Below, piece by piece: positions 26,364-35,536 of a DNA stretch of 64,000 bases. The notes below the pieces were generated by a model. The model was not told the origin of the DNA and made no database searches. It was given only the letters and a program-made list of their open reading frames with translations. Position 1 is the first letter of the stretch. Each line of letters begins with the position of its first letter. The stretch lies in assembly GCA_015207365.1 (NCBI GenBank), contig JADEXA010000028.1, positions 22,086 to 86,085 on the forward strand, in the 5' to 3' direction. This stretch comes from Vacuolonema iberomarrocanum LEGE 07170. Its GTDB lineage: Bacteria > Cyanobacteriota > Cyanobacteriia > Elainellales > Elainellaceae. The position numbers and the translations under genes were made by a program.

Positions 26364-28190
26364 TTAGTTTGTGTCGTTGGTATCACTGAGTTGCCGTCGA
26401 GTCATCAACAGATCAGTCTTTTCGATCCAGGCCTGTTGCGGAATGCCAATCTGGATGTCATGGCGTTCGAAGGCATGGCGCAGGCGGCGGCGAAATTCGC
26501 GGGCAACGAGCCACTGCTTGAGCGGTGCCGTGCGAATCCAGATCCGAATACCGATACCAGAGTGAGAGAGTTTATCGACTCCTAAAACTTCTGCTGGGTC
26601 AAGAATGGTCGGTGCCCATTTAGGCTCTGCAGCCATCTGATGAATTTCGTCATAGATGATGGTGAGTGCCTTATCGACATCAGTGTCGTAAGATACCTCG
26701 ATGACAAAATTGCAGCGAGCCCATGTGCGGCTCATGTTTTCTACTTTCTGGATGTGGCTATTGGGAATAGTGACGAGATTGCCACTGTCCGTGCGGATTT
26801 GAGTGACCCGCAGGGTTAAGTTTTCCACCAAACCCAAGGTTCCATCGACAGCAATATAATCACCGATGCCGTAGTGGTCTTCGAACAAAATTAAAAATCC
26901 ATTGATCATGTCCCGCACCAAGCTTTGGGCAGTGAATGAGAGCGCGACAGCAACCAGTGCCCCTAACGCCAGCAGCGATGCCGGAACTAAATTCATGGCC
27001 TGCAGGACGAATAATCCTCCGACGATGTAGAGCGACACACTTTTTAAGCCCTTGATGGCATTGGCGATGGTGAAGGCTCGCTGACTATGGATGGCTTTCC
27101 GAGGCTCTTCGGTTTCCTCTTCCCAGGTATCGGTAAAGCGATCGATCACAAAGTCGAGGACGTGGTTGATTAGGGAGGTGGCGAACCAGGTGGCCAGGAC
27201 GAGGAAGGGGGTGGAAACGACTCGCAATGCGATGGGGCGGGTTTGGGGAAAGGTGCTCAATCCGGCAGAGATGCCCAGAAACCAGACCAGACCGATCGCC
27301 CAAAACAGTAACCAACGCAGGAAGGCAAGGATTTGAAGGCGTTCTTGAATCGTGATGGGTTGCTTAAGATTCTCCAGAAATTGGGGCTTGGCATAGTCCG
27401 TGTCTTTATCGGTCAGAGCCTCTAGCGACTGGGTTGCGGGCTGTTGATCTTTCAACACAGCTTCGAGGGCTCTGCGGCGATCGCCCAACAATTTGCGCAC
27501 CACCCACAGCACCACCGTTGCCCCTATCGCACCGAGGAACAGGACAATGATGCGGAGGATCTGTTGCTGCTGGGCTTCCGGTTGGCGGGCTTCGAGGGCA
27601 GCTCGGAGTTTCCGCGAGAGTGTCCGTCGCCATTCGATGGCCAGTTGATCCGCTGCGGTGGTGTGATATTGAGCATCGGCTTCGGTGATTGTGATAACGA
27701 CACGAGACTCGACCAGGTATGCATCATCCACAAAGAGGATGGGTTGGTTGTTGATGGTCTGGATACCTACCCGCAGTGTGTCTGGGTCGAGGAGGGTGGT
27801 GTGATTGAAAAACGAGGCTTCTCCATAGAGCGGATTGGCCGCCAGGAATTGCCGCAGTGTCGTTTCGACTTGCCGTGCCCGCACCTCTACAGGCACCTGA
27901 TTACTGAAGTTGTTGCGATCGAACACCGTGGGAGCAGCAATGCGAAACAAAGCCTCGCCATCCAGCCGCACATCCGTTGCTTCTAACAACCCGCTGCGCT
28001 CCACCGATGAGGGGGGCTGTGTGCTGTCTGTTTGCACAGTGGGCAGTTGGGCGATCGCCATCGACCCATCCTGTGCCGTCGTTGCCATAGGCAGACTCAC
28101 CAACAGAATCAAGGAGGCGATCGCCATCCAGCAAAACCGCCGCCATCGCGGAGATGCCAAAATTCGCCGCGATCGAAAAAAGCTAGGCAT
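26364..28190 (-). CDS. Mechanosensitive ion channel, MscS family
   Basis: A 608-residue MscS-type channel. It begins with a signal peptide or first helix (WCMAIASLILLVSLPMATTAQDG, described by position 20-42), then a periplasmic domain to about 205, and several membrane helices between 210 and 415. The pore and beta domain follow: LALGALVAVALSFTAQSLVRDMINGFLILFEDHYGIGDYI (about 408-447) and VTQIRTDSGNLVTIPNSHIQKVENMSR. The C-terminal alpha-beta domain ends RHDIQIGIPQQAWIEKTD. It should open under membrane tension and relieve osmotic downshock. The stop codon overlaps the B3 target site. Confidence 0.92.
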   Translation of the reverse strand: MPSFFRSRRILASPRWRRFCWMAIASLILLVSLPMATTAQDGSMAIAQLPTVQTDSTQPPSSVERSGLLEATDVRLDGEALFRIAAPTVFDRNNFSNQVPVEVRARQVETTLRQFLAANPLYGEASFFNHTTLLDPDTLRVGIQTINNQPILFVDDAYLVESRVVITITEADAQYHTTAADQLAIEWRRTLSRKLRAALEARQPEAQQQQILRIIVLFLGAIGATVVLWVVRKLLGDRRRALEAVLKDQQPATQSLEALTDKDTDYAKPQFLENLKQPITIQERLQILAFLRWLLFWAIGLVWFLGISAGLSTFPQTRPIALRVVSTPFLVLATWFATSLINHVLDFVIDRFTDTWEEETEEPRKAIHSQRAFTIANAIKGLKSVSLYIVGGLFVLQAMNLVPASLLALGALVAVALSFTAQSLVRDMINGFLILFEDHYGIGDYIAVDGTLGLVENLTLRVTQIRTDSGNLVTIPNSHIQKVENMSRTWARCNFVIEVSYDTDVDKALTIIYDEIHQMAAEPKWAPTILDPAEVLGVDKLSHSGIGIRIWIRTAPLKQWLVAREFRRRLRHAFERHDIQIGIPQQAWIEKTDLLMTRRQLSDTNDTN

Positions 28191-28575
28191 AAACGTTTAG
28201 AGAAAACAAGATAGTCTATGAAATTGCAATCCACCTGCAAGGTGCAGGTGGGTGATTTGCAGATCGTCGCCCGCTCCAACAATGAAGCGAGAGCAGCGAT
28301 GCAGCCATAAAGGAAGCGATCGCCCACCTTTTATCTTGGCTCAGAAGGATATCAGTCCGGTAGAGTAGAGGGTTCTCAATTTTGCTCCAAATGCCCCTGA
28401 AACTCGGTGCGGCTCTCCTCCGGATGCTACCTGCCAAAGCTCGGTTGTGACGGCAGCAGGCGATTTCTGAGAAAGAAGCAATTTCTGAAAAAGAATATAC
28501 CCGCTAGAGGGTGTCCTTGACGAAGCGTAAGACACCATTCAGCAGGTATGTTCTTCGGGGCGATCGCCGCAATCG
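28191..28575. other. Gene-free stretch
   Basis: No gene recognised. A 9-bp-stem hairpin CCACCTGCA / TGCAGGTGG at 28231-28251 may be a weak terminator for the minus-strand gene at 28576. A long ORF at 28427-28879 (minus) is a frame shadow of that gene. Confidence 0.5.
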
Positions 28576-29193
28576 TTAACGTGATGCAGAATGCGATCGC
28601 AGTCCCAGCACAAACAAAACAGGCCCCGTGACCAGAGCATAGCCGCCCCAACTGACGCTGCCCAGCAGGATGCCCAAGAGCAAACCATTGTTCACTGCGG
28701 CACACCACCAGAAGCAGGCCGCTGCTCCTGCCGCGCCCAGTGCGGCTCCTGCAACAATGTTGGTGGGAACCCAAACCCAAGATAGGGAATTGTAGCGCCA
28801 CAGCAACAAGGCTTGGGGAATGGCAACGAGGGTGAGCACTACTGCCATTCGCACCACATTCAGCCAGAAGACCTCCCACAGCCAGCCGGTGCTAACCAAA
28901 GCGGTCGTTAAGCTTTCTCGCATGTCATTCAGCATGGCAATTTCGAGGGCATTGGCTAGCACCCAGGCGATCGCCGTAGCAATACCCCAGCCAAAGGCAA
29001 GCCAGCGATAGGGACGAAAGACAAACGCTTGGGCAATGCCCACAATTCCTCCGGTCAGCACGAGTGCACCTACAAACTGCAATCGCATCTCAAAAAAGTT
29101 TGCGACGGATCCACCGATGATGTTTGCCAATAGCCATGCTCCGAGGGTGGAAAGTAAAACAGAGCGGGCAAGGCTAATTTGAAAAAAGGTCAT
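28576..29193 (-). CDS. Hypothetical integral membrane protein
   Basis: A 205-residue, very hydrophobic protein with about five to six predicted membrane helices (for example SVLLSTLGAWLLANIIGGSV, GALVLTGGIVGIAQAFVF, VVRMAVVLTLVAIPQALLL and the C-terminal ALVTGPVLFVLGL). I do not recognise the family. Charged residues lie in short loops (PYRWLAFG, NDMRES). The ATG at 29193 has AGGAC upstream. It is probably a single-gene unit. Confidence 0.68.
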   Translation of the reverse strand: MTFFQISLARSVLLSTLGAWLLANIIGGSVANFFEMRLQFVGALVLTGGIVGIAQAFVFRPYRWLAFGWGIATAIAWVLANALEIAMLNDMRESLTTALVSTGWLWEVFWLNVVRMAVVLTLVAIPQALLLWRYNSLSWVWVPTNIVAGAALGAAGAAACFWWCAAVNNGLLLGILLGSVSWGGYALVTGPVLFVLGLRSHSASR

Positions 29194-29771
29194 ATGAGTT
29201 GTCCTTTCGTAATTAGCTCATTGTTGAATTCAACATGAATTAGCTTTTTTCCAGGCAACGTCCCACGATTGCAGAAGGACGTGCCCAGCAAAACTGTTGG
29301 GCATCCAGCAAAACTGTCGGATGGGAGGCTATACGGAGTAATGTTGACGAGTCAACGGATAGACCCGACGGATAGCTCCAAAGTTTCTTAAACGTTGGTG
29401 ATGCACGATCCAGGTTGACGTTGCCGGATCATGGGTCAATGCACTCAAGATGGTTGCGCGATCGTTCGTGATACGCAATCTTACAGTGATTCTCACTCGC
29501 TTAAAACCAGATCTTGGGTTGGGACGCTGCATTCAAGCCAACGTCTCAATCCAGAGAAATATCTCGTCAGGCCAAAATGATAGCAATCGAAGAGAGCCTA
29601 GGGGCAACGGAAAACGAAAGCGATCGATTGCAATCTGCTGTTGCAGGTTGTTTCCGATTCTTCCTCATTGTCTATGGAACGGTTGGGGCGATCGCCCGTT
29701 TTCACACACTTCCTCAACTGGTTTCTTTCTCAACGGGTTTTCTCAGACATAACGTCCAGCAGGCGTGAACC
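29194..29771. other. Gene-poor stretch
   Basis: Only short, unsupported ORFs on both strands. The stretch contains the 5' region of the membrane protein gene and the 3' end of the glycosyltransferase gene. No clear repeat noticed. Confidence 0.4.
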
Positions 29772-31370
29772 TCAAGGCGTTGCGGTAGAGGGCGTTGGTG
29801 GACAAACTGTGAGGGCGTCTCCCGGTAGTGCCATACACCAAATTGGCACGCGATCCAGTTGCTTAAACGTGGCCAATTGAGCGCCCTGCTGCACCAGAAC
29901 CTCTTGGAGTGGCGGGGGCGCACTGTAGAGAAAATAATGGTTGTAGCCAAAGGGAATTTCGAGCGTTTCATTCATGCTGGTGAGGATGAAAAACGGCGTC
30001 TCTGGGCGCAGATCATGGGCCAAGGAAAAGAGCCACCAATCGCTCACCGTCAGAATGAACGGGTTTTCGGTTTGGTTGATTTGGTTGGCAACATAGGGAA
30101 TGTAGCCCCCTTCTTTATTCCACCAGGTCGAGGCCAGCGCGCTGGTGCCACAGGAGAGGATGCTCAGAGCCAGCAGCCCCGCCAGCGCTAACCGTCCTAA
30201 CCGGGCTGTCATGGCTTCGGCAAGGGCATGGGCAACGATGAGAATCACCGCAATCCAGCAGGGCACGAAGTAGCGGCTGACCGTGGACTGTTGCCCACCC
30301 ATGAACAGATCAGGCAGGATAACGCCCAGGGCTGGAACCAGCAGTAGCAACAACAAGAAGCGCCAGGTTTCGGGGGGTGCGGTTTTTCGGCAAAGCACCA
30401 GAGCGTAGCCTAGGCCAATCAGCACCACCAGCACCACCAGCCCATAGGGAAATAGGCGATCTAGCCCAAATCCGTAGGGCTGGTCAAAGTCGAGAAATGT
30501 GCGGGTGATGTGTAACGCCCAGGCAATAGGCAAGGCCAAAAAGCCCTGGGGGGAAGGCTGCCGTTGCCAGCTTGCCAGTTGCAGTCCCTGTTGCCAGTGC
30601 AGGGCGATCGCCACCATCCATGGGACAAACGCCAGCAACGCTCCGCCCAGGCTGCAGACAAAGGCTTTGAGCTGCGATCGCTGCTGCCATGCCACAAACA
30701 TGCCATGGGCGATCGCCACAAACAGCGTGTAGAGAAAGGTGTAAAAGGACAGGGTAAGAACAATACCGTAAATAGCCCAGTCACTCCAACGGTTCCGGCG
30801 GAGCGCCCGCAGCAATGCCCAGCAGGCGCCCACCGTCAGCAACGTCCACAGGCTATAGGGACGGGCTTCTTGAGCATAGATGAGCTGGAAGGGTGACACA
30901 GCCATCAGGCAAACCGCGATATAGGCGGTCATGCGGGCAGGAAAAAGCGCTTGGCAGAGGAGGGCCAGCAGGGGCAGAGTGGCGAGGCTGGCGATCGCCC
31001 CAAAACTCCGCATCACTGCAACGGAATCGCCAAACAGCATTACCCACCAGCGGGTCAGCACGAAATAGAAGGGTGGCAATTGCGGCTCGGCCGTCGCCAG
31101 TCCTCGCACCGTACCCACCACACTCCGCTCGGCATTAGGGAACTGATATTGAGCGAGTTCGCCTGCCGTGGTGAGTGGTTCTTCTGCCCAAGCCTGTATC
31201 ACCTCTGCCTCGGTGTAGCCCGATACCCGAAATGCCGTAAACGCTTCGTCAACCCAGAAGACTTTGCCATCCAGGTTGACGAGCCGAAAAAATATCCCCA
31301 GCACCAGCATGACCAGCAATACAATTGCCCAGGGCGATCGCACAGGCGTCGCAGATGAGTCAGTTTTCAT
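29772..31370 (-). CDS. GT39/ArnT-like membrane glycosyltransferase
   Basis: A 532-residue integral membrane protein of the polyprenol-phosphate-dependent glycosyltransferase type. The first helix (WAIVLLVMLVLGIFFRLVNL) is followed by DGKVFWVDEAFTAFRVSGYTE, where VDEAFT carries the catalytic-type acidic residue in the first extracytoplasmic loop. About ten more helices follow, with ISPFQLIYAQEARPYSLW-like sequence (MAVSPFQLIYAQEARPY) near residue 155, another family landmark. The C-terminus is a soluble loop domain. AAGGG precedes the ATG at 31370. The acceptor, lipid or protein, is unknown. Confidence 0.85.
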   Translation of the reverse strand: MKTDSSATPVRSPWAIVLLVMLVLGIFFRLVNLDGKVFWVDEAFTAFRVSGYTEAEVIQAWAEEPLTTAGELAQYQFPNAERSVVGTVRGLATAEPQLPPFYFVLTRWWVMLFGDSVAVMRSFGAIASLATLPLLALLCQALFPARMTAYIAVCLMAVSPFQLIYAQEARPYSLWTLLTVGACWALLRALRRNRWSDWAIYGIVLTLSFYTFLYTLFVAIAHGMFVAWQQRSQLKAFVCSLGGALLAFVPWMVAIALHWQQGLQLASWQRQPSPQGFLALPIAWALHITRTFLDFDQPYGFGLDRLFPYGLVVLVVLIGLGYALVLCRKTAPPETWRFLLLLLLVPALGVILPDLFMGGQQSTVSRYFVPCWIAVILIVAHALAEAMTARLGRLALAGLLALSILSCGTSALASTWWNKEGGYIPYVANQINQTENPFILTVSDWWLFSLAHDLRPETPFFILTSMNETLEIPFGYNHYFLYSAPPPLQEVLVQQGAQLATFKQLDRVPIWCMALPGDALTVCPPTPSTATP

Positions 31371-31458
31371 AGCCCTTCGCGGAATGTGCCTCCTCAACTC
31401 TACTCAGACCTAGCCAAAATGCCAGAGAATTTCGCGTTTCCCGAGAATTGATCGATGT

Positions 31459-31549
31459 AGGGCTGACACATTTCGTTGATGGTGTGAGCGCGACGCGCTC
31501 ACACCATCAACGCGTTTAGGCAGGTTTACGCGCGGTTTGCGTCAGTCCT
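31459..31549. repeat. MITE-like element, family D (copy D1)
   Basis: Imperfect terminal repeats AGGGCTGACACA and TTTGCGTCAGTCCT enclose a perfect 16-bp stem, GTTGATGGTGTGAGCG and its complement (31475-31511). It lies upstream of the GT39-like gene. Confidence 0.8.
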
Positions 31550-31821
31550 GTGATGAACTCTCGATAGTGTGTAAAAAATATTTTTATAGAGAGAGGCAAA
31601 GAAAGTGGCGATCGCCCCCTTGACTTGGTCGCTAGACGTTTTATGATGGTGCAGTGAAATCACTGACAAGTCTGCGTCCTTCCTTTCCGGGGGACGTTTT
31701 GTTTTTGGGTGCTTTCCTGGTGTTTTCCTGGGTTCATAGCCAATCCAATTGAGGCGCTTGGCTCTTTTGAAGCGCAGAACCTTGGTGCAGTGCGCTCAAT
31801 GTAAATTTGGGCGATCGCTGC

Positions 31822-31928
31822 TAAGTACCTCGGTATAGTTAAAAACCAAATCCTAAAACCCTGCGCCGCCCGCTGCGCGGGCGGCGCAGGGTTTTAGGAT
31901 TTTAGGTTTAATTGCACCTACCGACTTA
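31822..31928. repeat. MITE-like element, family C (copy C1)
   Basis: Left end TAAGTACCTCGGTATAG and right end TTAATTGCACCTACCGACTTA flank a long GC-rich hairpin (AAAACCCTGCGCCGCCCGC and complement). The right end abuts the TAG stop of the TPR gene at 31929. The second copy is at 57717-57822. Confidence 0.85.
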
Positions 31929-32888
31929 CTAGCCGATGACAGATTTTTCGTTTTGCATTTGCTGCAAAATTTCTAATGCGGCTTCAAATGAAACCGTTTC
32001 TCCATTTTTGTAAAATCCTAGAGCGGCTTCCTTCAAGAAAGCATAGGCTTGTTGCCGATGTCCCAGCTGCCGGTGGATCAGCCCGACATTAAACTGTGCT
32101 TGTAAATTGTTGGGGTTGAGTGCTAAAACTTGCTGGAAATCCTGAAAGGCTAACACCAACTCTCCCTGTTGATGATAGGTACAGGCACGGTTGAAAAATG
32201 CGCGTTGATCACTGGGATTCAATGCAATCGCCTGGGTGAGATCGACGATTGCTTGATCTGGATTATTGAGGGACAAATAGGCGATCGCGCGATCGTCATA
32301 GACTGCTGCTGAGCGTTGCATGGATAGGGCAGGACTCTGACGAATCGATTGATCGTAGTCGGCGATCGCTGACTCATAGTGTTGCAATGCAAACTTCGCC
32401 AACCCTCGATTGTAGAAAGCTCGATAGTCTGGAATGGTAGCAAGAATGGCGTCAAAATCTACAATTGCTTTCTCATAATTAGCCAAACGATAGTAAGCTA
32501 AGCCGCGATTGAGATAGAGTTCAATATTTTCTGAATGGGGAACGCGTTCGTTCTGAATGTTTAGCGTTAGTGCTTCTGTGCAATCGGCAATAGCTTGGCT
32601 ATATTCAGCCAGTTGTAGATAGGATAAACATCGGTTTCCATAGGCTTTTGAGTGGCCTGGATTCGCTTCAAGTACTTCAGAGAAAGCAAAGACAGCGTCT
32701 CGAAAATGCCCTACTTGGTAAGCAGAAACTCCAGCATGAAAGGGATACGTACTTGCCGTTGCTCTATCCGCCAATATTGTGGCCATAGGAGCAGGATTGT
32801 GGGCTGCCAAAGCCGAATGCGTTCCAGCATTGCCCCAAAGCCCAACCACAATCAGAATGATCCATACGAAGCGTGAAATCAGGTTCAT
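31929..32888 (-). CDS. Exported TPR-repeat protein
   Basis: A 319-residue protein with a signal peptide (MNLISRFVWIILIVVGLWG..., cleavage likely after SALA near residue 28). At least six tetratricopeptide repeats follow, e.g. AVFAFSEVLEANPGHSKAYGNRCLSY, AIVDLTQAIALNPSDQRAFFNRACTY and AFQDFQQVLALNPNNLQAQFNVGLIH (each given within its repeat). TPR proteins of this kind are protein-interaction scaffolds; the partner is unknown. The ATG at 32888 is preceded by GAGAGG and is preferred over one four codons upstream. The stop touches element C1. Confidence 0.85.
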   Translation of the reverse strand: MNLISRFVWIILIVVGLWGNAGTHSALAAHNPAPMATILADRATASTYPFHAGVSAYQVGHFRDAVFAFSEVLEANPGHSKAYGNRCLSYLQLAEYSQAIADCTEALTLNIQNERVPHSENIELYLNRGLAYYRLANYEKAIVDFDAILATIPDYRAFYNRGLAKFALQHYESAIADYDQSIRQSPALSMQRSAAVYDDRAIAYLSLNNPDQAIVDLTQAIALNPSDQRAFFNRACTYHQQGELVLAFQDFQQVLALNPNNLQAQFNVGLIHRQLGHRQQAYAFLKEAALGFYKNGETVSFEAALEILQQMQNEKSVIG

Positions 32889-32910
32889 TGATCCTCTCAT
32901 CGCATACTTT

Positions 32911-32988
32911 TAGGACTTACGCGGAACTTAGGCTTCTTGTAGATGTTGTAGCTGTGACGCAGCCACAACATCCACAAAATACGTAAGT
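32911..32988. repeat. MITE-like element, family D (diverged copy D5)
   Basis: TAGGACTTACGCGG on the left and ACGTAAGTTT on the right flank a hairpin TGTTGTAGCTGTG/CACAACA-type region. It lies just upstream of the TPR gene. The assignment to family D rests on the AGGACTTACGC end. Confidence 0.6.
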
Positions 32989-33269
32989 TTCAACTTTCTC
33001 AGAGCAGATATCGCACTTGAGTTTTGAAATGCCACGAAGGTAAATGCTATAGCTATAGCTACGAAGGTCAAGCTCAACAGGTTTTGGGGATTTCCATGGC
33101 CATGGAAATCCATAAACGGCTGGTCAGGTATTATGTTTAGCGGCTATACGAAACGTCGCAAAACATATCCGAATCAGATGCAAACGAAGTCCGAGTTCCT
33201 GGAACCGACCCGGACTTGTTTACATCTCGCCCCAGGGACAACGGTTAATTCCCTACAGACGGCTTAATA

Positions 33270-33602
33270 TTACCAACCCTTCTCAGCTTGGTCTAGGACA
33301 TAGGCTGCAACAGCTTCGATTTGCTCATCATCAAGCCGACTCCCAAAGGCAGGCATTGCAGCTTTACCGTTTTTCACCTGCATTTGGATGGCTTCGAGGG
33401 ATGCCATACCATATTGCTCTAGATCTGCTTTTCTGAGGGTCTTTGCCCCGTTCACAACGTTGCCTCCACCAATATGACAAGCAGCGCAATTGGAGCTAAA
33501 TACCTGTGCTCCTTTTGCCAAATCCGCTGCGATCGCAGGTGGGACAATAAATAGAGCGATCGCAAACAACACATTAAAAACGTAAGCCAGTTTCAACTTC
33601 AT
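33270..33602 (-). CDS. petJ: Cytochrome c6
   Basis: Soluble lumenal electron carrier between cytochrome b6f and photosystem I, able to replace plastocyanin. 110 residues with a signal peptide (MKLKLAYVFNVLFAIALFIV, cleavage after AIAA at about 26), a heme-attachment motif CAACH (residues 39-43) and the axial Met in GKAAMPAFGSRL. The C-terminus VAAYVLDQAEKGW is the usual ending. Mature size of about 84 residues is normal. ACAGGA lies close before the ATG. In other cyanobacteria petJ responds to copper; no such site can be assigned here. Confidence 0.95.
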   Translation of the reverse strand: MKLKLAYVFNVLFAIALFIVPPAIAADLAKGAQVFSSNCAACHIGGGNVVNGAKTLRKADLEQYGMASLEAIQMQVKNGKAAMPAFGSRLDDEQIEAVAAYVLDQAEKGW

Positions 33603-33778
33603 TCCTGTAGCCTCTCAAGTTCACAAAAACCGTTGGAAATTCGCAAAATCCAATGAAATTCATGAAAGATTGTGAAAGAGCTAGCGATATCCGTCAAAAG
33701 ACGTAGGGTCAAACATTACAGACTATTGCATCGTTGTACGGAGAAGACTGCCCCTTCAGAGACAGTCATTTGCTGGCA

Positions 33779-33855
33779 TGCGGATCCAAGGATGCTTTTT
33801 TCTGGAAAGGGCGCGGTGCACGCCTTCTCAGAAAAAAGCATCCTTAGATCCTGCA
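33779..33855. repeat. MITE-like element, family F (copy F1)
   Basis: TGCGGATCCAAGGATGC and GCATCCTTAGATCCTGCA are the ends. The central arms GCTTTTTTCTG / CAGAAAAAAGC pair well, with further partial pairing around the loop. It lies between petJ and the 3' end of the MBL-fold gene. Confidence 0.8.
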
Positions 33856-33867
33856 ACCCCGATCAGC

Positions 33868-34632
33868 CTATGTGGGATAGCTCATCACCACAATTTGCCG
33901 TCCCTCGCTAGGAAGACTACCAGGACTGACCGTCCAGGTGTTGCCCTGGCGCTGCACTGGAGTGCCCTGCATCAACGTCAAGAAGTCATCGAGAGGAGAG
34001 ATATCGCAGGCGTTGGGGTCTGCGGCTGAGGTGCGGTAATGGGTGGGAATGATGATGCGGGGATTAAGGGTATCGATCGCGGCACTGGCTTCTTCCGGCG
34101 TATAGGCTTTTGGCCCTCCCCCTACCGGAACCAGCATGACATCCGGGCGTCCCACCAGGATTTGCTGCTCGACTTCAACAGGAGCCGCCGCACCGCCCAT
34201 GTGGGTAATATTGAGACCGCCCATATCCCAGCGCCAAATGATATTGAAGCCAAACCGCCGGCCCCCTTCGCGATCATGGGCAATTTGGATGCCTTGAATC
34301 CGCTGTCCACCAATGTCGTAGTCCCCCGCCTCTGCCAACAAGCGAGGATTGCCGGGCAGCCCTTCCACAGAGCCTTCATCAAACAGGCGACTGCTAATCA
34401 TCACCAGATCAGCGTTAACGTTCGGCGGGCGGTAGCCTGCGGTGCAGCCAATGGGACGAAACGGATTGACCAGGATACGTCGTCCACCGCTGCTAAACAG
34501 GAAGCAGGTATGTCCTAGATATTGGATAGTAACGTTAGCAGACTGTGCTTGCCCCGGCTGGGTGAACAACCCTGTTCCCAATGCAGCGGCGAACCCGGCA
34601 CTGGCATAGGTAACAAACATACGTCGCTTCAT
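33868..34632 (-). CDS. Exported MBL-fold metal-dependent hydrolase
   Basis: A 254-residue metallo-beta-lactamase-fold protein. The N-terminus MKRRMFVTYASAGFAAALG resembles a twin-arginine (Tat) signal, cleaved after QAQS near residue 30. The domain starts NVTIQYLGHTCFLFSSGGRRILVNPF, with DLVMISSRLFDEGSV where UPF0173-like enzymes usually have SHxHxDH. That metal motif is altered here (SSRLFDEG), so catalysis is doubtful. THMGGAAAPV and IIPTHYRT (C-terminal His) are kept. Substrate unknown. The ATG at 34632 is chosen because it gives a complete signal peptide. Confidence 0.8.
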   Translation of the reverse strand: MKRRMFVTYASAGFAAALGTGLFTQPGQAQSANVTIQYLGHTCFLFSSGGRRILVNPFRPIGCTAGYRPPNVNADLVMISSRLFDEGSVEGLPGNPRLLAEAGDYDIGGQRIQGIQIAHDREGGRRFGFNIIWRWDMGGLNITHMGGAAAPVEVEQQILVGRPDVMLVPVGGGPKAYTPEEASAAIDTLNPRIIIPTHYRTSAADPNACDISPLDDFLTLMQGTPVQRQGNTWTVSPGSLPSEGRQIVVMSYPT

Positions 34633-34818
34633 AGGGAACCTCAGTGGCAATCAAAATGGAGGGCAGTCTAAACGGCAGACGAGAGTATCCACGAGCCGAA
34701 AAAACCACTACTTAGCTTACAGTGAAGTGGTAAATGCGCGGCATTTTCGTGGCAGAAACCCACAACATCGGTGGAGAAAATCAATTCTCCTGTGCTTGTA
34801 TGAGTTTTGCACCCCTGA

Positions 34819-35448
34819 TCACGATCGCTCTGCTCCTACAGGCTGACGTTCGGCTTCAGCAGAAAGCGATGTCAGAAAGTTGCGCAATAGCGTTTTGCCG
34901 CTGCTGGTCAAAATACTCTCTGGATGAAACTGGACGCCCTGGATGTGAGGAAAGTTCCGGTGGCGGACACCCATAATCGTTCCATCTTCTACCCAGGCTG
35001 TGATGTCTAGTACCTCTGGGCAGGTGGGGCGATCGATCACCAAGCTGTGGTAGCGGGTGGCTTCCATGGGCATTTCCAACCCCGCAAACACACCAATACC
35101 CCGGTGATAGATAGCCGAGGTTTTGCCATGCATCAGCTCGGTGGCCGAGGTCACTGTTCCTCCAAAAACCAACCCAATCGCCTGATGCCCCAGACATACA
35201 CCCAGGATGGGGATAGTTGGCCCTAATTCACGAATCAAGTCGGGGGAAATGCCCGCAGCTTCGGGGCGGCCAGGGCCAGGGGAAATCACGATCGCCGCTG
35301 GCTGAAGTTGCCGCACCTGCTCCAGCGTAATCTGGTCGTTGCGGAATACCCGGATATCACGGGCGACGGGGAGTTCGGCTCCGAGCTCTCCCAGGTATTG
35401 AACTAGGTTATAGGTGAAGCTGTCGTAGTTATCAATAACAAGAATCAT
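34819..35448 (-). CDS. trpG: Anthranilate/aminodeoxychorismate synthase glutamine amidotransferase
   Basis: Glutaminase subunit that supplies ammonia for anthranilate (tryptophan) or aminodeoxychorismate (folate) synthesis. 209 residues. Class I amidotransferase features: MILVIDNYDSFTYNLVQYLG start, ISPGPGRPEAAG oxyanion loop (55-66), catalytic Cys85 in GVCLGHQAIG and the C-terminal VQFHPESI with the catalytic His and Glu. The partner large subunit is not in the window. It is downstream of dgkA and ybeY on the same strand, a gene order I know from other cyanobacteria. Confidence 0.93.
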   Translation of the reverse strand: MILVIDNYDSFTYNLVQYLGELGAELPVARDIRVFRNDQITLEQVRQLQPAAIVISPGPGRPEAAGISPDLIRELGPTIPILGVCLGHQAIGLVFGGTVTSATELMHGKTSAIYHRGIGVFAGLEMPMEATRYHSLVIDRPTCPEVLDITAWVEDGTIMGVRHRNFPHIQGVQFHPESILTSSGKTLLRNFLTSLSAEAERQPVGAERS

Positions 35449-35536
35449 TTTGAGAAAAGGCAATCACGCGATCGCGCGGGTAAAACTATAGTCGAGTCTC
35501 GGCAAGAGAAATTTGTACTAAAAATAGCTCCAATGG

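Noticed and set aside
28427..28879. 150-codon minus-strand ORF
   Set aside because: Frame shadow of the membrane protein gene at 28576-29193.
29514..29768. Overlapping plus-strand ORFs of 60-100 codons
   Set aside because: Competing frames, no family features and no conserved-looking start.
32928..33113. 61-codon minus-strand ORF
   Set aside because: Composed largely of the D5 repeat and AT-rich spacer.
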